A DNA stretch of 50,870 bases from an uncultured Gammaproteobacteria bacterium (GCA_947258755.1 CAMYJO010000003.1:1-50870); one strand, 5' to 3'; positions 1 to 9,275 are shown, counted from the stretch's first letter. Numbers and translations are program-made. Notes: a model not told the origin generated them from the letters alone.

Positions 1-1271
1 GTGATGGCCGGCAAGGACTCGATCTGGGTAATCGCATCATTCATACTGCGTTCGTTGACCTTATGCGTCAACAGGATGATCGGCACATCGCTTGCACCTT
101 GCGGTGGTTCCTTCTGGATGATGGCCTCGATACTGATTTGCTGGTCACCGAGTATGCGGGTCACATCGGCCAGAACACCTGGCTGGTCCGAGGCTTTCAG
201 GCGCAGATAATAAGCGGTTTCGACGTCTTCCATACCGAGTACCTGGGTATCGGTCATCGCATCTGTCTGGAAGGCCAGATGGGGTACGCGGTTTTCCGGG
301 TCCACGGTCAACACACGGGCGACATCCACGATGTCGGCTACCACCGCTGAAGCGGTAGGCTCGGCGCCGGCACCGGCGCCATAGTACAAGGTCGGCCCTA
401 CCGCATCACCCTGAACCAGTACTGCATTCATAACGCCATCGACATTGGCGATCAGGCGCCGCTCCGGAATCAGGGTCGGATGCACGCGCATCTCGATACC
501 CTTGTCGACGCGACGGGTAACACCGAGGTGCTTGATACGATAGCCCAGCTCTTCGGCATAATTAACGTCTTCACGGGTGATGCGACTAATGCCTTCGGTA
601 AAGACCCTGTCGAATTGCAAAGGAATACCAAAGGCGATTGAACCGAGGATGGCCAGTTTATGCGCGGCATCAATACCTTCAACATCAAAGGTTGGATCCG
701 CCTCGGCATAACCAAGCTCCTGTGCTTCTTTCAACACATCAGCGAAATCCCGTCCCTTGTCACGCATCTCGGTCAGGATGAAGTTACCAGTACCATTAAT
801 GATACCGGCTATCCATTCGATCTGGTTCGCAGACAATCCTTCACGGATGGCTTTTATAATAGGTATACCGCCGGCAACAGCCGCCTCAAAGGCCACCATG
901 ACACCCTTTTCATGCGCGGCCGCAAAAATCTCATTACCGTGCATCGCAATCAGGGCCTTGTTGGCCGTGACCACATGTTTGCCATTGTTGATCGCCTGTA
1001 ACACCAGTTCGCGTGCCGGCTCATAGCCACCAATCAATTCGACGACAATATCCACATCCGGGTCATTGACCACCTGGAAGGCATCATCAGTAATAGTAAC
1101 GCCTTCAAGGCTGTTGAGGGTGTCAGGATTATAGTCACGCGCGGCCACATGGGTGACGTTGATCTCGCGGCCAACACGACGAGTTATTTCAGTGGCATTG
1201 CGTGCCAGTACATTAAAGGTACCACCACCGACGGTGCCCAGCCCCATCAGTCCAACATTTACCGGATTCAA
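1..1271 (-). CDS. hom: homoserine dehydrogenase, C-terminus cut by window edge
   Basis: Reduces aspartate semialdehyde to homoserine in the threonine/methionine branch; cytosolic. The translation opens with a nucleotide-binding loop ([14 protein letters not shown]), has the family core around TANKALIA and [11 protein letters not shown], and ends in an ACT domain ([21 protein letters not shown] region, roughly residues 345-420). 423 codons are visible; the family usually has about 430-436, so only the last few residues are missing. The start is TTG at 1271-1269. An AGGAG lies 9 bases upstream, and the TTG overlaps the TGA stop of the upstream aminotransferase gene (shared TTGA), which suggests translational coupling. 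An aminotransferase-hom-thrC order is common in gammaproteobacteria, so thrC would be expected beyond position 1. Identity is secure; the non-ATG start is an inference from the ribosome-binding site and the lack of a better ATG. Confidence 0.95.
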   Translation of the reverse strand, partial: MNPVNVGLMGLGTVGGGTFNVLARNATEITRRVGREINVTHVAARDYNPDTLNSLEGVTITDDAFQVVNDPDVDIVVELIGGYEPARELVLQAINNGKHVVTANKALIAMHGNEIFAAAHEKGVMVAFEAAVAGGIPIIKAIREGLSANQIEWIAGIINGTGNFILTEMRDKGRDFADVLKEAQELGYAEADPTFDVEGIDAAHKLAILGSIAFGIPLQFDRVFTEGISRITREDVNYAEELGYRIKHLGVTRRVDKGIEMRVHPTLIPERRLIANVDGVMNAVLVQGDAVGPTLYYGAGAGAEPTASAVVADIVDVARVLTVDPENRVPHLAFQTDAMTDTQVLGMEDVETAYYLRLKASDQPGVLADVTRILGDQQISIEAIIQKEPPQGASDVPIILLTHKVNERSMNDAITQIESLPAI

Positions 1272-2476
1272 TTCTGTTCTCCTACTGCAATATCAAGGAT
1301 ATTATCTTTGCGAAACATATTACGGATCCCGCGGATTGCCTGCCGGGTCCGGTGTTCATTTTCTATTAATCCAAAACGTACGTGGTCATCGCCATAGTCG
1401 CCAAAACCAACACCAGGGGAAACAGCGACCTTGGCATCTTCGAGTAATTTTTTTGAAAATTCCAATGAGCCAAGATGACGATAGGGCTCAGGTATGGGTG
1501 CCCAGACAAACATCGTCGCCTTTGGGGGTTCGACATGCCAGCCAATGGCATTGAGCCCATTGCACAGCACATCGCGACGGGATTGATACATATCCGATAT
1601 TTCCTTGACGCAGTCCTGCGGTCCTTCGAGTGCAGCAATAGCCGCAATCTGGATAGGCGTAAAGGTGCCGTAATCCAGATAGGATTTCATCCGTGCCAGT
1701 GCCGCGATCAAGGTCGGGTTACCGCACATAAAGCCGACCCGCCAGCCTGGCATATTATAAGTTTTTGACAAGGAATAACTCTCAACCGCAATTTCCTTGG
1801 CCCGTGGTACTTGCAGGATCGATGGCGCCTTGTAGCCATCAAAGACGATCTCTGCATAGGCAAGATCATGGATAACCCAAATCTGGTGTTCCAGTGCAAT
1901 CTCTACAACGCGTTCAAAAAATTCCAGGTCAACGCACTGGGTAGTCGGGTTGCCGGGGAAATTCAGCACCAACATTTTCGGTTTTGGCCAGGAATCCTTT
2001 ATCGCCTTTTCCAGTTCGGCAAAAAAATCCACTCCGGGTACCAAGGGCACATGACGTATATCGGCGCCGGCGATGACAAAACCATACGGATGGATCGGGT
2101 AGGCCGGACTGGGCACCAGTATGGCATCACCCGGGCCGACGGTCGCCAGCGCCAGATGGGCCAGGCCTTCTTTGGAACCGATCGTGACAATCGTCTCGGT
2201 TTCCTGATCCAGTTCTACTGTGTATTTTTGCTTGTACCAGTTGCAGATCGCCCGACGCAGACGCGGTATACCCTTGGACATCGAATAACGGTGTGTGTCG
2301 TCTCGCTGTGCAGCCTCGACCAGTTTGTCGACTATATGCTTAGGCGTCGGCTGGTCGGGATTTCCCATGCCGAAATCAATGATATCCTCACCACGCGCGC
2401 GTGCCTTGGCCTTCAATTCATTAACAATGTTAAAGACATAGGGCGGCAAACGCTTGATTCTTGGAAATTCGTCCAT
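1268..2476 (-). CDS. alaC: AlaC-type alanine/aspartate aminotransferase
   Basis: PLP-dependent class I aminotransferase of 402 residues, close in pattern to AlaC, which makes alanine from pyruvate and glutamate. Visible motifs are the N-terminal [12 protein letters not shown], the [10 protein letters not shown] substrate loop, NFPGNPTTQ, the YAEIVFDG block and the PLP-lysine site [15 protein letters not shown]. The C-terminal arginine region ([12 protein letters not shown]) is present. The ATG at 2476 begins the conserved N-terminus. It is the first gene of a unit with hom, overlapping it by 4 bases. Class I substrate range cannot be read from the sequence: AlaC is the best guess from similarity and from the hom neighbourhood, and aspartate aminotransferase is the alternative. 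Confidence 0.88.
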   Translation of the reverse strand: MDEFPRIKRLPPYVFNIVNELKAKARARGEDIIDFGMGNPDQPTPKHIVDKLVEAAQRDDTHRYSMSKGIPRLRRAICNWYKQKYTVELDQETETIVTIGSKEGLAHLALATVGPGDAILVPSPAYPIHPYGFVIAGADIRHVPLVPGVDFFAELEKAIKDSWPKPKMLVLNFPGNPTTQCVDLEFFERVVEIALEHQIWVIHDLAYAEIVFDGYKAPSILQVPRAKEIAVESYSLSKTYNMPGWRVGFMCGNPTLIAALARMKSYLDYGTFTPIQIAAIAALEGPQDCVKEISDMYQSRRDVLCNGLNAIGWHVEPPKATMFVWAPIPEPYRHLGSLEFSKKLLEDAKVAVSPGVGFGDYGDDHVRFGLIENEHRTRQAIRGIRNMFRKDNILDIAVGEQN

Positions 2477-2521
2477 TAATACGGGAACCTGATAACAATC
2501 ATACGGTTAAATAAACATCGA

Positions 2522-2550
2522 ACATTACGCATATTAGGAAATGCTGTCAA
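2522..2550 (-). promoter_or_regulatory. candidate sigma-70 promoter for alaC-hom
   Basis: On the minus strand a perfect -35 hexamer TTGACA (2550-2545) is followed by a 17-base spacer and a weak -10 TAATGT (2527-2522). It ends about 45 bases before the aminotransferase ATG. The -35 and spacing are convincing and the -10 matches consensus at only three positions. Confidence 0.45.
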
Positions 2551-2635
2551 TTGTTGTTAGCGACCATTATAAGGTATTTGCACCCATATTCGAGCGTTCC
2601 TTGAAGAAATTACTATTTTCGGTTAGCTTTTGCCC

Positions 2636-3013
2636 ATGAAACTGAGCCTAGATTACAGCACTGCCAAATATTCGATCACTGCCTATGACGCAGATGCGAT
2701 AACCATCAACAATCAACGCTACACCGGTAGTGTAGTCGTTAGCCCGGAACGCTTACTGGATAACTGGGAACCAAGACATGTCGAACATATCGACGCCGCG
2801 CATATTGAATACCTGATCAGCCTAAAACCCGAGATCATCCTGTTGGGAACCGGCACATCCCAGAGTTTCCCGCACCCTTCCCTCATGGCCCTGGCCATGC
2901 AACAGGGTATCGGCTTTGAAGTCATGGATACCGGCTCGGCCTGTCGCACCTATAATGTGCTCGCTGCCGAAGACCGGAATATTGCGGCTGCGCTTATAAT
3001 CAGTGGCGAGTAG
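2636..3013 (+). CDS. Mth938/Xcc1710-like domain protein (DUF498)
   Basis: Small cytosolic protein of 125 residues from the Mth938-like family (DUF498, related to the mitochondrial assembly factor NDUFAF3). The family pattern is visible: an N-terminal strand pair, the turn around YTGSVVVSPE, the loop PEIILLGTGTSQSFP and a C-terminal TGSACRTYNVLAAEDR segment. Its bacterial function is not settled. The ATG at 2636 was preferred over an in-frame TTG two codons upstream; neither has a strong ribosome-binding site. It is transcribed divergently from alaC. The stop codon lies inside the left arm of the repeat block that follows, so the repeat has reached the very end of the gene. Confidence 0.85.
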   Translation: MKLSLDYSTAKYSITAYDADAITINNQRYTGSVVVSPERLLDNWEPRHVEHIDAAHIEYLISLKPEIILLGTGTSQSFPHPSLMALAMQQGIGFEVMDTGSACRTYNVLAAEDRNIAAALIISGE

Positions 3014-3206
3014 CTAGGGTCTAGTAGCTAGGATTAATATTATACGAACACATCATTGAGCTTGATATTGTCTCTGTGGGAGCGAGCCTTGCTCGCGATT
3101 TCAAACAATTCGCGAGCAAGGCTCGCTCCCACATTATTCCTAGTGGCTAGCAGTGAGAATGAAGCATTAACAGACCATCTTTTCCTGGCTACTCGCCACT
3201 AGCTAC
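3002..3206. repeat. composite inverted-repeat block flanking a REP-like hairpin
   Basis: The 13 bases at 3002-3014 (AGTGGCGAGTAGC) recur as an exact inverted copy at 3188-3200. With one mismatch the match extends to 17 bases. Between and beside these arms are degenerate copies of words such as CTAGTAGCTAGG and CTAGTGGCTAG (3022-3034, 3139-3149, 3198-3206). The REP-like doublet sits in the middle. The arrangement resembles a short non-coding element with terminal inverted repeats, but no target-site duplication is evident and other genomic copies cannot be checked here. Confidence 0.6.
3075..3133. repeat. REP-like doublet: 24-bp perfect inverted repeat
   Basis: Positions 3075-3098 and 3110-3133 are perfect reverse complements of each other (24 bases, 11-base loop). 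Each arm carries its own small palindrome, GCGAGC-CTT-GCTCGC. The arm starting TGTGGGAGCGAGCC strongly resembles REP sequences known from Pseudomonas and relatives, which are moved by RAYT transposases. It lies between the convergent ends of the Mth938-like gene and the lipoprotein gene, a typical REP location. No RAYT gene is in this window. Confidence 0.85.
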
Positions 3207-3274
3207 TTGTTAAAATATGCCAAGTTACTCAACACCAGTAGAAAGATAGATAGGAATTCGGAGAACAGCCAAGC

Positions 3275-3589
3275 CTAGCGAAGAGGGCAGACCTCTACTC
3301 CTTCCTGTTCAGCGCGTACGCCATTAATAGACCCATTAGCTCTTAGTGCTTGCACTATGGCGTCGTAACGTGAAAAAACCACAGATTTATCAAACACAAT
3401 ATTGACAAAGCCATTCTTGCTGACTTTATAGGACGCATTCGACGACAGGTCATTTTCAAACAACAACGAGGCCACCTGATAATCTGCCGCGCTTTGTTTC
3501 TCGATCTCGGCCTTGGTCAACACATCCTCCGAGGCACAACCGCCCAGCATTAAGACAAACGAAATAATGATAGCTTGCAGCTTTATCAT
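3275..3589 (-). CDS. small predicted lipoprotein of unknown function
   Basis: 104 residues. The N-terminus has a basic residue, a hydrophobic stretch and a lipobox ending LGGC at about residue 18, so the mature protein should be lipid-anchored in the envelope. The mature part begins with an acidic/helical segment (SEDVLTKAEIEKQSAADYQ). It contains a strand-rich portion with NGFVNIVFDKS and ends in VEVCPLR, giving one further cysteine. I do not recognise a family. The gene starts only 6 bases after the rpoS stop on the same strand, so it is probably read through from rpoS. Confidence 0.7.
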   Translation of the reverse strand: MIKLQAIIISFVLMLGGCASEDVLTKAEIEKQSAADYQVASLLFENDLSSNASYKVSKNGFVNIVFDKSVVFSRYDAIVQALRANGSINGVRAEQEGVEVCPLR

Positions 3590-3595
3590 AACAAC

Positions 3596-4648
3596 CTATT
3601 TAAACAGTATATCTTCGGAGAAGCCTTCGCTTTCCATGATCTCACGTAAACGCTTGAGGGCATCCATTTGAATTTGTCTGACGCGTTCACGAGTCACGCC
3701 GATCTCCTTACCAACTTCTTCCAGGGTTGAACGTTCATAGCCATGCAGCCCGAAACGGCGTTCAACCACTTCACGCTGTTTATCGTTAAGACGCTCCAGC
3801 CAGGTATCCAGACTGCGATTAATGCTTTCCTCCTGAAGCACCGTCGACGGATCGGGATTACTTTCATCCGGAATGGCATCCAACAACATGCGATCTTCAT
3901 CATCACCAATCGGTGTATCCACCGAGGTAACCCGCTCATTCAGACCGAGCATGCGTTTTACTTCACTAATTGGCTTATCCAGCAGTGTGGCGACTTCTTC
4001 TGCGCTAGGCTCGCGTTCCAGATCCTGAGTGAGTTTACGCGTTGCGCGTAGATACAGATTAATTTCCTTGACGATATGAATAGGCAGGCGAATGGTGCGC
4101 GTCTGGTTCATGATTGCGCGTTCAATCGTTTGCCGGATCCACCAGGTGGCATAGGTAGAAAAACGAAAACCACGCTCCGGATCGAATTTTTCAACCGCGC
4201 GAATCAAACCGAGGTTGCCCTCTTCGATCAGATCCAGCAGGGCAAGACCACGGTTCATATAGCGGCGCGCTATTTTAACCACCAGGCGCAGATTACTTTC
4301 GATCATGCGCGTACGACCGCTTTCTTCGCCCTTTTGCGCCAGGCGGGAATAATATACCTCTTCTTCCGCAGTCAGCAGTGGGGAAAATCCGATTTCATTC
4401 AGGTAAAGCCGTGTCGCATCCATCTGGCCATCAGAAAATTCTCTGGTGCGTCTGGTTGCTTTTTTCTCGGGAATTTTATCGTCGGCAGCTATTGCATCAG
4501 GGGTTTCCTTTGACACGTCGACCTCGACATTGTCCTCATCAACATCCATATCCATCAATGCATCATCCTCAACCACTGCATCAATCTCTTCCTGTTTGCT
4601 TTTATTACTGGCCTTGTCAGAAGGCGCGTCTTTGCTCTTTCTTGGCAT
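3596..4648 (-). CDS. rpoS: RNA polymerase sigma factor RpoS
   Basis: 350-residue sigma-70 family protein. After an acidic, low-complexity N-terminus of about 75 residues come region 1.2 ([17 protein letters not shown]), region 2 with [12 protein letters not shown] and the -10 recognition segment around [19 protein letters not shown], region 3, and region 4 ending in the helix-turn-helix [10 protein letters not shown]. The downstream position after nlpD is the classic rpoS location and supports RpoS rather than RpoD or RpoH. The acidic N-terminal extension is somewhat longer than in the usual ~330-residue RpoS. RpoS directs stationary-phase and general stress transcription. A 190-base upstream gap leaves room for its own promoter and a regulated leader. 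Confidence 0.95.
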   Translation of the reverse strand: MPRKSKDAPSDKASNKSKQEEIDAVVEDDALMDMDVDEDNVEVDVSKETPDAIAADDKIPEKKATRRTREFSDGQMDATRLYLNEIGFSPLLTAEEEVYYSRLAQKGEESGRTRMIESNLRLVVKIARRYMNRGLALLDLIEEGNLGLIRAVEKFDPERGFRFSTYATWWIRQTIERAIMNQTRTIRLPIHIVKEINLYLRATRKLTQDLEREPSAEEVATLLDKPISEVKRMLGLNERVTSVDTPIGDDEDRMLLDAIPDESNPDPSTVLQEESINRSLDTWLERLNDKQREVVERRFGLHGYERSTLEEVGKEIGVTRERVRQIQMDALKRLREIMESEGFSEDILFK

Positions 4649-4838
4649 TTAACTACCTATGGTTGCCCGGGATACGTCAAACTTTCCATGTCCTGCCTGG
4701 TCATTTTATTGTTATATATTTTCAGGGGTTGCCTGTTATCTTACCATTCCGATTTGCAAATACTATACGTTTATAGTCATAAATCCGATAAAATTTTCAA
4801 AGTGTATATCCGTCACCTGTCAGACATGACATGGTTGA
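4649..4838 (-). other. rpoS upstream region
   Basis: 190 bases between nlpD and rpoS, AT-rich in the half near nlpD. On the minus strand a possible -10 (TATAGT, 4767-4762) would give a leader of about 110 bases. An AGGT lies 8 bases before the rpoS ATG. In many relatives the main rpoS promoter sits inside nlpD and the leader folds onto the ribosome-binding site; I cannot confirm such a fold by eye. Confidence 0.3.
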
Positions 4839-5597
4839 CTATTTCGGCAGATATTTCAATGGATTGACCGGCTTGCCATCCTTACGTATTTCAAAATGCA
4901 ACATTGTTCGATCGGTGCCACTACGCCCCATTTCTGCAATTTTCTGTCCGCGCTTGACCTGCACACCTTCTTTTGTCAGCAGACGCCGATTATGTGCATA
5001 GGCACTAAAATATGTATTGTTATGTTTAATGATGATTAGTTTTCCATAACGCAATAGGCCGTTTCCACTATAAACTACCTTACCCGGCGCCGCTGCCACC
5101 ACGGCTTGCCCGGCACGACCAGCGATGCCTATTCCTTTTTTCCCCGAGTCGGTACTAGAGAAACCACGAATAAGCTTGCCACGTGCCGGCCACGACCAAT
5201 GACGCAAGCTATAAGTTGCGCTCTTCGGTTTCTTTTTCAGCACTACGGACCTGTTCTTGTTTTTTGACGAAGGGGTTTTAACGGTCGATTGCCGGGTGGT
5301 TTTTGTGCGCGTGCGCGTGGCGGCCTTTGCCTGCGCCTTTTTCTTTAGTGGGGGCTTCAGTCGCAGACGCTGGCCAGGGTAAATAGAATAGGATTTGGAC
5401 ACCCTGTTCCATCGGGCAACATCGCGATAATCAAGGCCATAGCGCCAGGCGATGGAATAGACGGTCTCACCGGCCGACACCCGGTGATATCCCGAATGTG
5501 ACTTTGAGCGATCGGCAATAGGGGCCGCATAGTGACTGCCACAGGCCCCTAGCAGTGCAAAGGTCAGGACTAATATGAACCCGCGTACGAACGTCAT
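4839..5597 (-). CDS. nlpD: NlpD-type murein hydrolase activator lipoprotein
   Basis: Outer-membrane lipoprotein that activates a cell-division amidase (AmiC in E. coli). The ATG at 5597 begins a signal peptide with lipobox LGAC. A LysM peptidoglycan-binding domain follows (YHRVSAGETVYSIAWRYGL to PGQRLRL), then a basic linker of about 60 residues and a C-terminal LytM/M23 domain. The zinc ligands of active M23 peptidases are absent: the H-x3-D position reads KKGIG, and the H-x-H position reads LHFE with only one histidine. This matches the non-catalytic activator type. Only two bases separate it from the yqaA stop, so the start is probably set by translational coupling; a longer in-frame ATG at 5648 would lie inside yqaA and spoil the signal peptide. 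Confidence 0.92.
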   Translation of the reverse strand: MTFVRGFILVLTFALLGACGSHYAAPIADRSKSHSGYHRVSAGETVYSIAWRYGLDYRDVARWNRVSKSYSIYPGQRLRLKPPLKKKAQAKAATRTRTKTTRQSTVKTPSSKNKNRSVVLKKKPKSATYSLRHWSWPARGKLIRGFSSTDSGKKGIGIAGRAGQAVVAAAPGKVVYSGNGLLRYGKLIIIKHNNTYFSAYAHNRRLLTKEGVQVKRGQKIAEMGRSGTDRTMLHFEIRKDGKPVNPLKYLPK

Positions 5598-5599
5598 TC

Positions 5600-6175
5600 C
5601 TAACGAAAAATCAGGTACGCTGCCAGCAATAAAATAAGCACCAGCCAACCCAGGCGATCAATATACTGGCGTAACTTTTTCTCCATCGCTTCACCACCCC
5701 AGACCATCAGTCCCGAGACCAGATAAAAACGCGACCCACGACCGACGATCGAGGCCAGCACGAATGGGATAAATGGCATCGCGATAACACCAGCCGAGAT
5801 CGTGAAGAGCTTATAGGGGATAGGTGAAAAACCGGCAATCAGAATAGCCCAAAAACCCCATTCATCAAACCAGCTGCGTACATGTAAAAACTTTTCCCAG
5901 TAACCCCATTGATGCAGATAAGGTTCAAGCACATCGAAAAAATACAATCCGATCAGATAACCGGCGATGCCACCCATGACAGATGCAATGGTGGTCAGAC
6001 CCGCAAAAAACCATGCGCGTCGCGGTTGCGCCAAGGACATCGGTGCCAGCATGACATCAGGAGGAATCGGAAAAAACGAACTCTCGGCAAAGCTCAGGCC
6101 AGCCAGATAGCGCGGTGCAAAACGGTGCTGCGACCAGGCCATGACCTTCTCATACAAGGCGGAGAAAATCTTCAT
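5600..6175 (-). CDS. yqaA: YqaA/DedA-family membrane protein
   Basis: 191-residue inner-membrane protein of the SNARE-associated/DedA (VTT) superfamily, YqaA branch. Visible are the amphipathic start, the SFAESSFFPIPPDVMLAPM motif, several hydrophobic segments (AWFFAGLTTIASVMGGIAGYL, WAILIAGFSPIPYKLFTISAG) and a C-terminal membrane helix. DedA relatives act in lipid-carrier or phospholipid translocation and envelope homeostasis; the role of YqaA itself is less clear. The ATG at 6175 overlaps the pcm stop as TGATG, and a purine-rich GAGAAG precedes it. It sits inside the surE-pcm-nlpD-rpoS order, an arrangement found in some gammaproteobacteria but not in E. coli. Confidence 0.85.
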   Translation of the reverse strand: MKIFSALYEKVMAWSQHRFAPRYLAGLSFAESSFFPIPPDVMLAPMSLAQPRRAWFFAGLTTIASVMGGIAGYLIGLYFFDVLEPYLHQWGYWEKFLHVRSWFDEWGFWAILIAGFSPIPYKLFTISAGVIAMPFIPFVLASIVGRGSRFYLVSGLMVWGGEAMEKKLRQYIDRLGWLVLILLLAAYLIFR

Positions 6176-6843
6176 CACACTTCTCCGTTTACTAACGGCA
6201 CAAAACTGACCGACTCAAACATCTCCTGCACATAACCTTCAGGAGTACGGTCGATCACGGCAAGTTGTTGTGCATCACCCTGTTGGCCAACCGGGATCAC
6301 CAACCTGCCCCCCGGCGCCAGTTGCTTGAGTAAGGCCTCCGGGACTTCGCTGGGAGCAGCGGTCACAATAATACCGTCATAGGGCGCTTTGGACTCCCAA
6401 CCCCAGGAACCATCACTATGCTTGAAGCGGACATTGCTTAATTTCAATGATCGCATGCGGCGACGGGTTTGCTGCAGCAGCAGATCAATCCGTTCTACTG
6501 AGAATACCTCGTTCACCAATTGCGACAATATTGCTGATTGATAACCACAGCCGGTACCAACTTCAAGCACTCTATCGGGCGTCTTTTCTGCCAGCAGCAA
6601 CTCGGTCATACGCGCAACAATATAAGGCTGCGAGATCGTCTGCCCATGTCCTATCGGTAAGGCCGTATCCTCATAGGCGCGACTGGCCAGGGCCTCGTCG
6701 ACAAACAGGTGGCGCGGGGTGTTTTTGATGACGTCGAGTACGCGTTTGTCACGAATGCCCTTTTCAGCCAAGCGTCTGACCAAACGCTCACGCGTCCTTT
6801 GTGAGGTCATGCCAATACCGCGGATCATGGATTCAGTAATCAT
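6175..6843 (-). CDS. pcm: protein-L-isoaspartate O-methyltransferase
   Basis: Repairs age-damaged proteins by methylating isoaspartyl residues with S-adenosylmethionine. At 222 residues it has the family's usual length. It shows the PCMT signature: [20 protein letters not shown], the [13 protein letters not shown] substrate loop, the SAM-binding [15 protein letters not shown], and [20 protein letters not shown]. Its ATG overlaps the surE stop by 4 bases (ATGA), and its own stop overlaps yqaA, so the run is one translationally coupled operon. Function is expected mainly in stationary phase, fitting the rpoS neighbourhood. Confidence 0.96.
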   Translation of the reverse strand: MITESMIRGIGMTSQRTRERLVRRLAEKGIRDKRVLDVIKNTPRHLFVDEALASRAYEDTALPIGHGQTISQPYIVARMTELLLAEKTPDRVLEVGTGCGYQSAILSQLVNEVFSVERIDLLLQQTRRRMRSLKLSNVRFKHSDGSWGWESKAPYDGIIVTAAPSEVPEALLKQLAPGGRLVIPVGQQGDAQQLAVIDRTPEGYVQEMFESVSFVPLVNGEV

Positions 6844-7601
6844 TTATTCGCTTCCAACCAGGCGCGGGTGTCATCCAGTGCAGAGAACCGGGTCAGATCG
6901 GTATGGATCGGCGTAATCGAAACCCGGGCTGCTCTAATGGCATTAAAATCGGTGCCTTCACCGGCATCGGCCTCTGCTCCACAGGGGCCAACCCAATACA
7001 CGGACCGACCCCGGGGATCGGACATCTCGATGACCGGTTCCGACTTGTGCCGGTGGCCCAGACGGGTCACTTCCATACCGGTCAGGCTATCATAGGGCAA
7101 ATCGGGGACATTGACGTTCAAAATCGTATCAGGCGCCAATGGTTGCATCTTCATGTGTTGTATCAGCTCAACAATCACGCGCGCAGCAGTATCGAAATGG
7201 CGCGGTTTTTGATCACAGACCAGGGACACGGCGATCGCCGGCAAGCCAAGGAAGCGCCCCTCCATGGCCGCGGCGACCGTACCGGAATAGAGCACATCGT
7301 CGCCCATATTGGCACCATGATTGATGCCCGACACCACCATGTCCGGCTCCTCATCAAGCAGCCCGGTTATCGCCAGATGCACGCAATCTGTAGGTGTGCC
7401 ATCGACACCAATAAAGCCATTATCGGCTTGAAAAGCGCGTACAGGATTGTCCAGGGTCAATGAATTGCTGGCCCCACTGCGATTGCGATCGGGTGCCACC
7501 ACGGATATCTCGGCTATTTCTTTTAGTCCTGCTGCCAGTGCCCGTATCCCTTGCGCCTGATAGCCGTCGTCGTTACTGACCAGTATATTCATATCTGTCA
7601 T
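6840..7601 (-). CDS. surE: 5'/3'-nucleotidase SurE
   Basis: 253-residue metal-dependent nucleotidase/phosphatase that dephosphorylates nucleoside monophosphates during stress survival. The metal-binding [10 protein letters not shown] near the N-terminus, [11 protein letters not shown], and [20 protein letters not shown] are all intact. The ATG at 7601 is used here; a second ATG three codons in (7592) directly precedes the conserved NILVSNDDG and is an alternative. First gene of the surE-pcm-yqaA-nlpD unit. In most relatives truD lies immediately upstream; here truD is 26 kb away. Confidence 0.96.
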   Translation of the reverse strand: MTDMNILVSNDDGYQAQGIRALAAGLKEIAEISVVAPDRNRSGASNSLTLDNPVRAFQADNGFIGVDGTPTDCVHLAITGLLDEEPDMVVSGINHGANMGDDVLYSGTVAAAMEGRFLGLPAIAVSLVCDQKPRHFDTAARVIVELIQHMKMQPLAPDTILNVNVPDLPYDSLTGMEVTRLGHRHKSEPVIEMSDPRGRSVYWVGPCGAEADAGEGTDFNAIRAARVSITPIHTDLTRFSALDDTRAWLEANK

Positions 7602-7746
7602 TCAGGCCCCGGCCTGTGTAGGTATATAATTGTTCTGTATAATAATTCAATTGCTAAGGGGTACTATACTTGATTCGCGCCTGCACTCAAAATATAGATC
7701 AGCCCCCATGCTATTCTAAGCCATTGACATATGTTGAAATACCATC

Positions 7747-8301
7747 ATGAAACCTAAAAACGGCACAGAACAAACAGATCGCGAGCTTTTCCGGCAGGCC
7801 ATCGGTGACGTGCGCCCGCTGCAGCACGACCGAATCAAACCCTATAAAAAACGCCCAAAAGCGATCCCGAGACAGACCGAAATCAGTGAACAACGTGTCA
7901 CCCAGGACATGATGTCGGATGATTACGAGGCAGCGGATGTTGAAACCGGTGAGGAATTGTACTTTGCCCGTGACGGCATTCAGTCAAAACTGATACGTAA
8001 ATTAAAACGCGGGCAATATCGCCTCGATGCGGAACTGGACCTGCACGGGCTCAATGTGGAAGCAGCCCGACGCGCTATCAGTGAATTCCTGGAACTCTGC
8101 AGACGCGAGGACCTTCGCTGCGTGCGTATCATCCATGGTAAGGGACTCAGTTCCAGACACAAGGGGCCGGTGCTTAAAAATATGGTCAACCGCTGGTTAA
8201 GACAACGCAAGGAAGTGCTCGCCTTTACCTCGACCCTGCCCCAGCATGGCGGCACGGGTGCAATCTATGTTCTACTGAAGCGCGCGCGCAAAGCGGTGTA
8301 G
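7747..8301 (+). CDS. smrA: Smr-domain protein, SmrA type
   Basis: 184 residues. The N-terminal ELFRQAIGDVRPLQHDRI resembles the start of E. coli SmrA (YdaL). After a charged linker the Smr domain follows: DLHGLNVEAARRAISEFLELC, the IIHGKG motif, and the closing LPQHGGTGAIYVLLKR. Smr domains are nucleic-acid nicking endonucleases; relatives such as SmrB cleave mRNA at collided ribosomes. The DLHG and HGKG catalytic segments are both present, so activity is plausible. The gene is divergent from surE across a 145-base gap and appears monocistronic. Confidence 0.88.
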   Translation: MKPKNGTEQTDRELFRQAIGDVRPLQHDRIKPYKKRPKAIPRQTEISEQRVTQDMMSDDYEAADVETGEELYFARDGIQSKLIRKLKRGQYRLDAELDLHGLNVEAARRAISEFLELCRREDLRCVRIIHGKGLSSRHKGPVLKNMVNRWLRQRKEVLAFTSTLPQHGGTGAIYVLLKRARKAV

Positions 8302-8330
8302 ACTGGTGGCTCACCGAGTTAACCCTACAT

Positions 8331-8723
8331 TCACTCCATCGAGTTCTCTGTAAGCAGGGCCTGCATTTGTGCACGCTGCACGGGTTGCTGCAATACCGCA
8401 GCAATTGGATAGATCTCATTGAGCTTGTCCACATACTGACGTTCGGACTTATCCACCATGACAATGACTCGTGCCGTGGCCTTGTATTTCAGCAGCGTCA
8501 CCAGAAACACATCAAGATTACTGATATGCACGCCACTGTAATTACTACCATAACCATAGATAAATTCAGCGACCACAATATCGGGGATCTGTTTCTTCAG
8601 TTCGGCATTGGCCTTTCTGATCGAATTCAGCCTGATGTCGCGAATACCCAGCTGTTTGTACAAAGCCGAAAAATCCGGATGAGCGGGCGATTCGATTATC
8701 GAGAATAAGGTTTTTTCAGCCAT
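8331..8723 (-). CDS. conserved-looking unknown protein, possibly a pseudo-receiver fold
   Basis: 130 residues with no signal peptide or membrane segment. The pattern of short hydrophobic strands alternating with helices (IPDIVVAEFIYG, ARVIVMVDK, IAAVLQQPVQ) recalls a response-regulator receiver fold. The strand that would carry the phospho-aspartate reads VVAEF, with glutamate instead. A C-terminal KP-type motif is not evident. I infer at most a degenerate receiver-like domain. It begins 3 bases after the DUF924 gene stop on the same strand and is likely co-transcribed with DUF924 and yaiI. Confidence 0.55.
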   Translation of the reverse strand: MAEKTLFSIIESPAHPDFSALYKQLGIRDIRLNSIRKANAELKKQIPDIVVAEFIYGYGSNYSGVHISNLDVFLVTLLKYKATARVIVMVDKSERQYVDKLNEIYPIAAVLQQPVQRAQMQALLTENSME

Positions 8724-8726
8724 ACC

Positions 8727-9275
8727 TCATCCCTTAAAGGCCTCGTCCGAATTCATATAGGCTTGCTCGGCTTCACTACTGTCGCGGCCAAGAATCACAT
8801 TACGGTGTGGAAAACGACCAAATCGTTCGACAATGGATCGATGATGCAATGCAAATTTGACGTTTTCATCGAGGCCGGCAGCCCGATATAATTCAACTGC
8901 ATAATCCTGATCCTGAAGATTTTCACTATGCATGAAAGGCATATACATAAATACTAACTGTTGACCTTGTAATTCTCTGTCAAAACCTGATTGTATCGCT
9001 TGCCTGGCCACGGCAATGGCCCTGGCTTCGGTAGAGAAACTGTTGGCCTGCCCACGATACATATTCAGCGGAAATTGATCGAAGATAATAATCAATGCCA
9101 GGCAACCTTTGGCCGAGTCCAGCCAGCTATCCAGCTTACCAGCCAAGGCCAGCTGCCAAGCAGGTTCGAAACGTCGGCCTATCTCCGCATCGATTGCTGC
9201 CGTGGAGTTAAACCAATGGCCACTCATGGGCTCAGAAAACCAGTATTGAAGTATATCGTCCGGATTCAATTCCAT
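8727..9275 (-). CDS. DUF924 family protein
   Basis: 182 residues matching the DUF924 family pattern: N-terminal ILQYWFSE, WLDSAKGCLALIIIFDQFPLNMYRG in the middle, FMYMPFMHSENLQDQ, and HRSIVERFGRFPHRN near the C-terminus. The fold is all-helical and TPR-like, and the function is unknown. The ATG at 9275 opens the conserved N-terminus. Two bases separate it from the yaiI stop, so the three genes 9736-8331 probably form one transcript. Confidence 0.9.
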   Translation of the reverse strand: MELNPDDILQYWFSEPMSGHWFNSTAAIDAEIGRRFEPAWQLALAGKLDSWLDSAKGCLALIIIFDQFPLNMYRGQANSFSTEARAIAVARQAIQSGFDRELQGQQLVFMYMPFMHSENLQDQDYAVELYRAAGLDENVKFALHHRSIVERFGRFPHRNVILGRDSSEAEQAYMNSDEAFKG

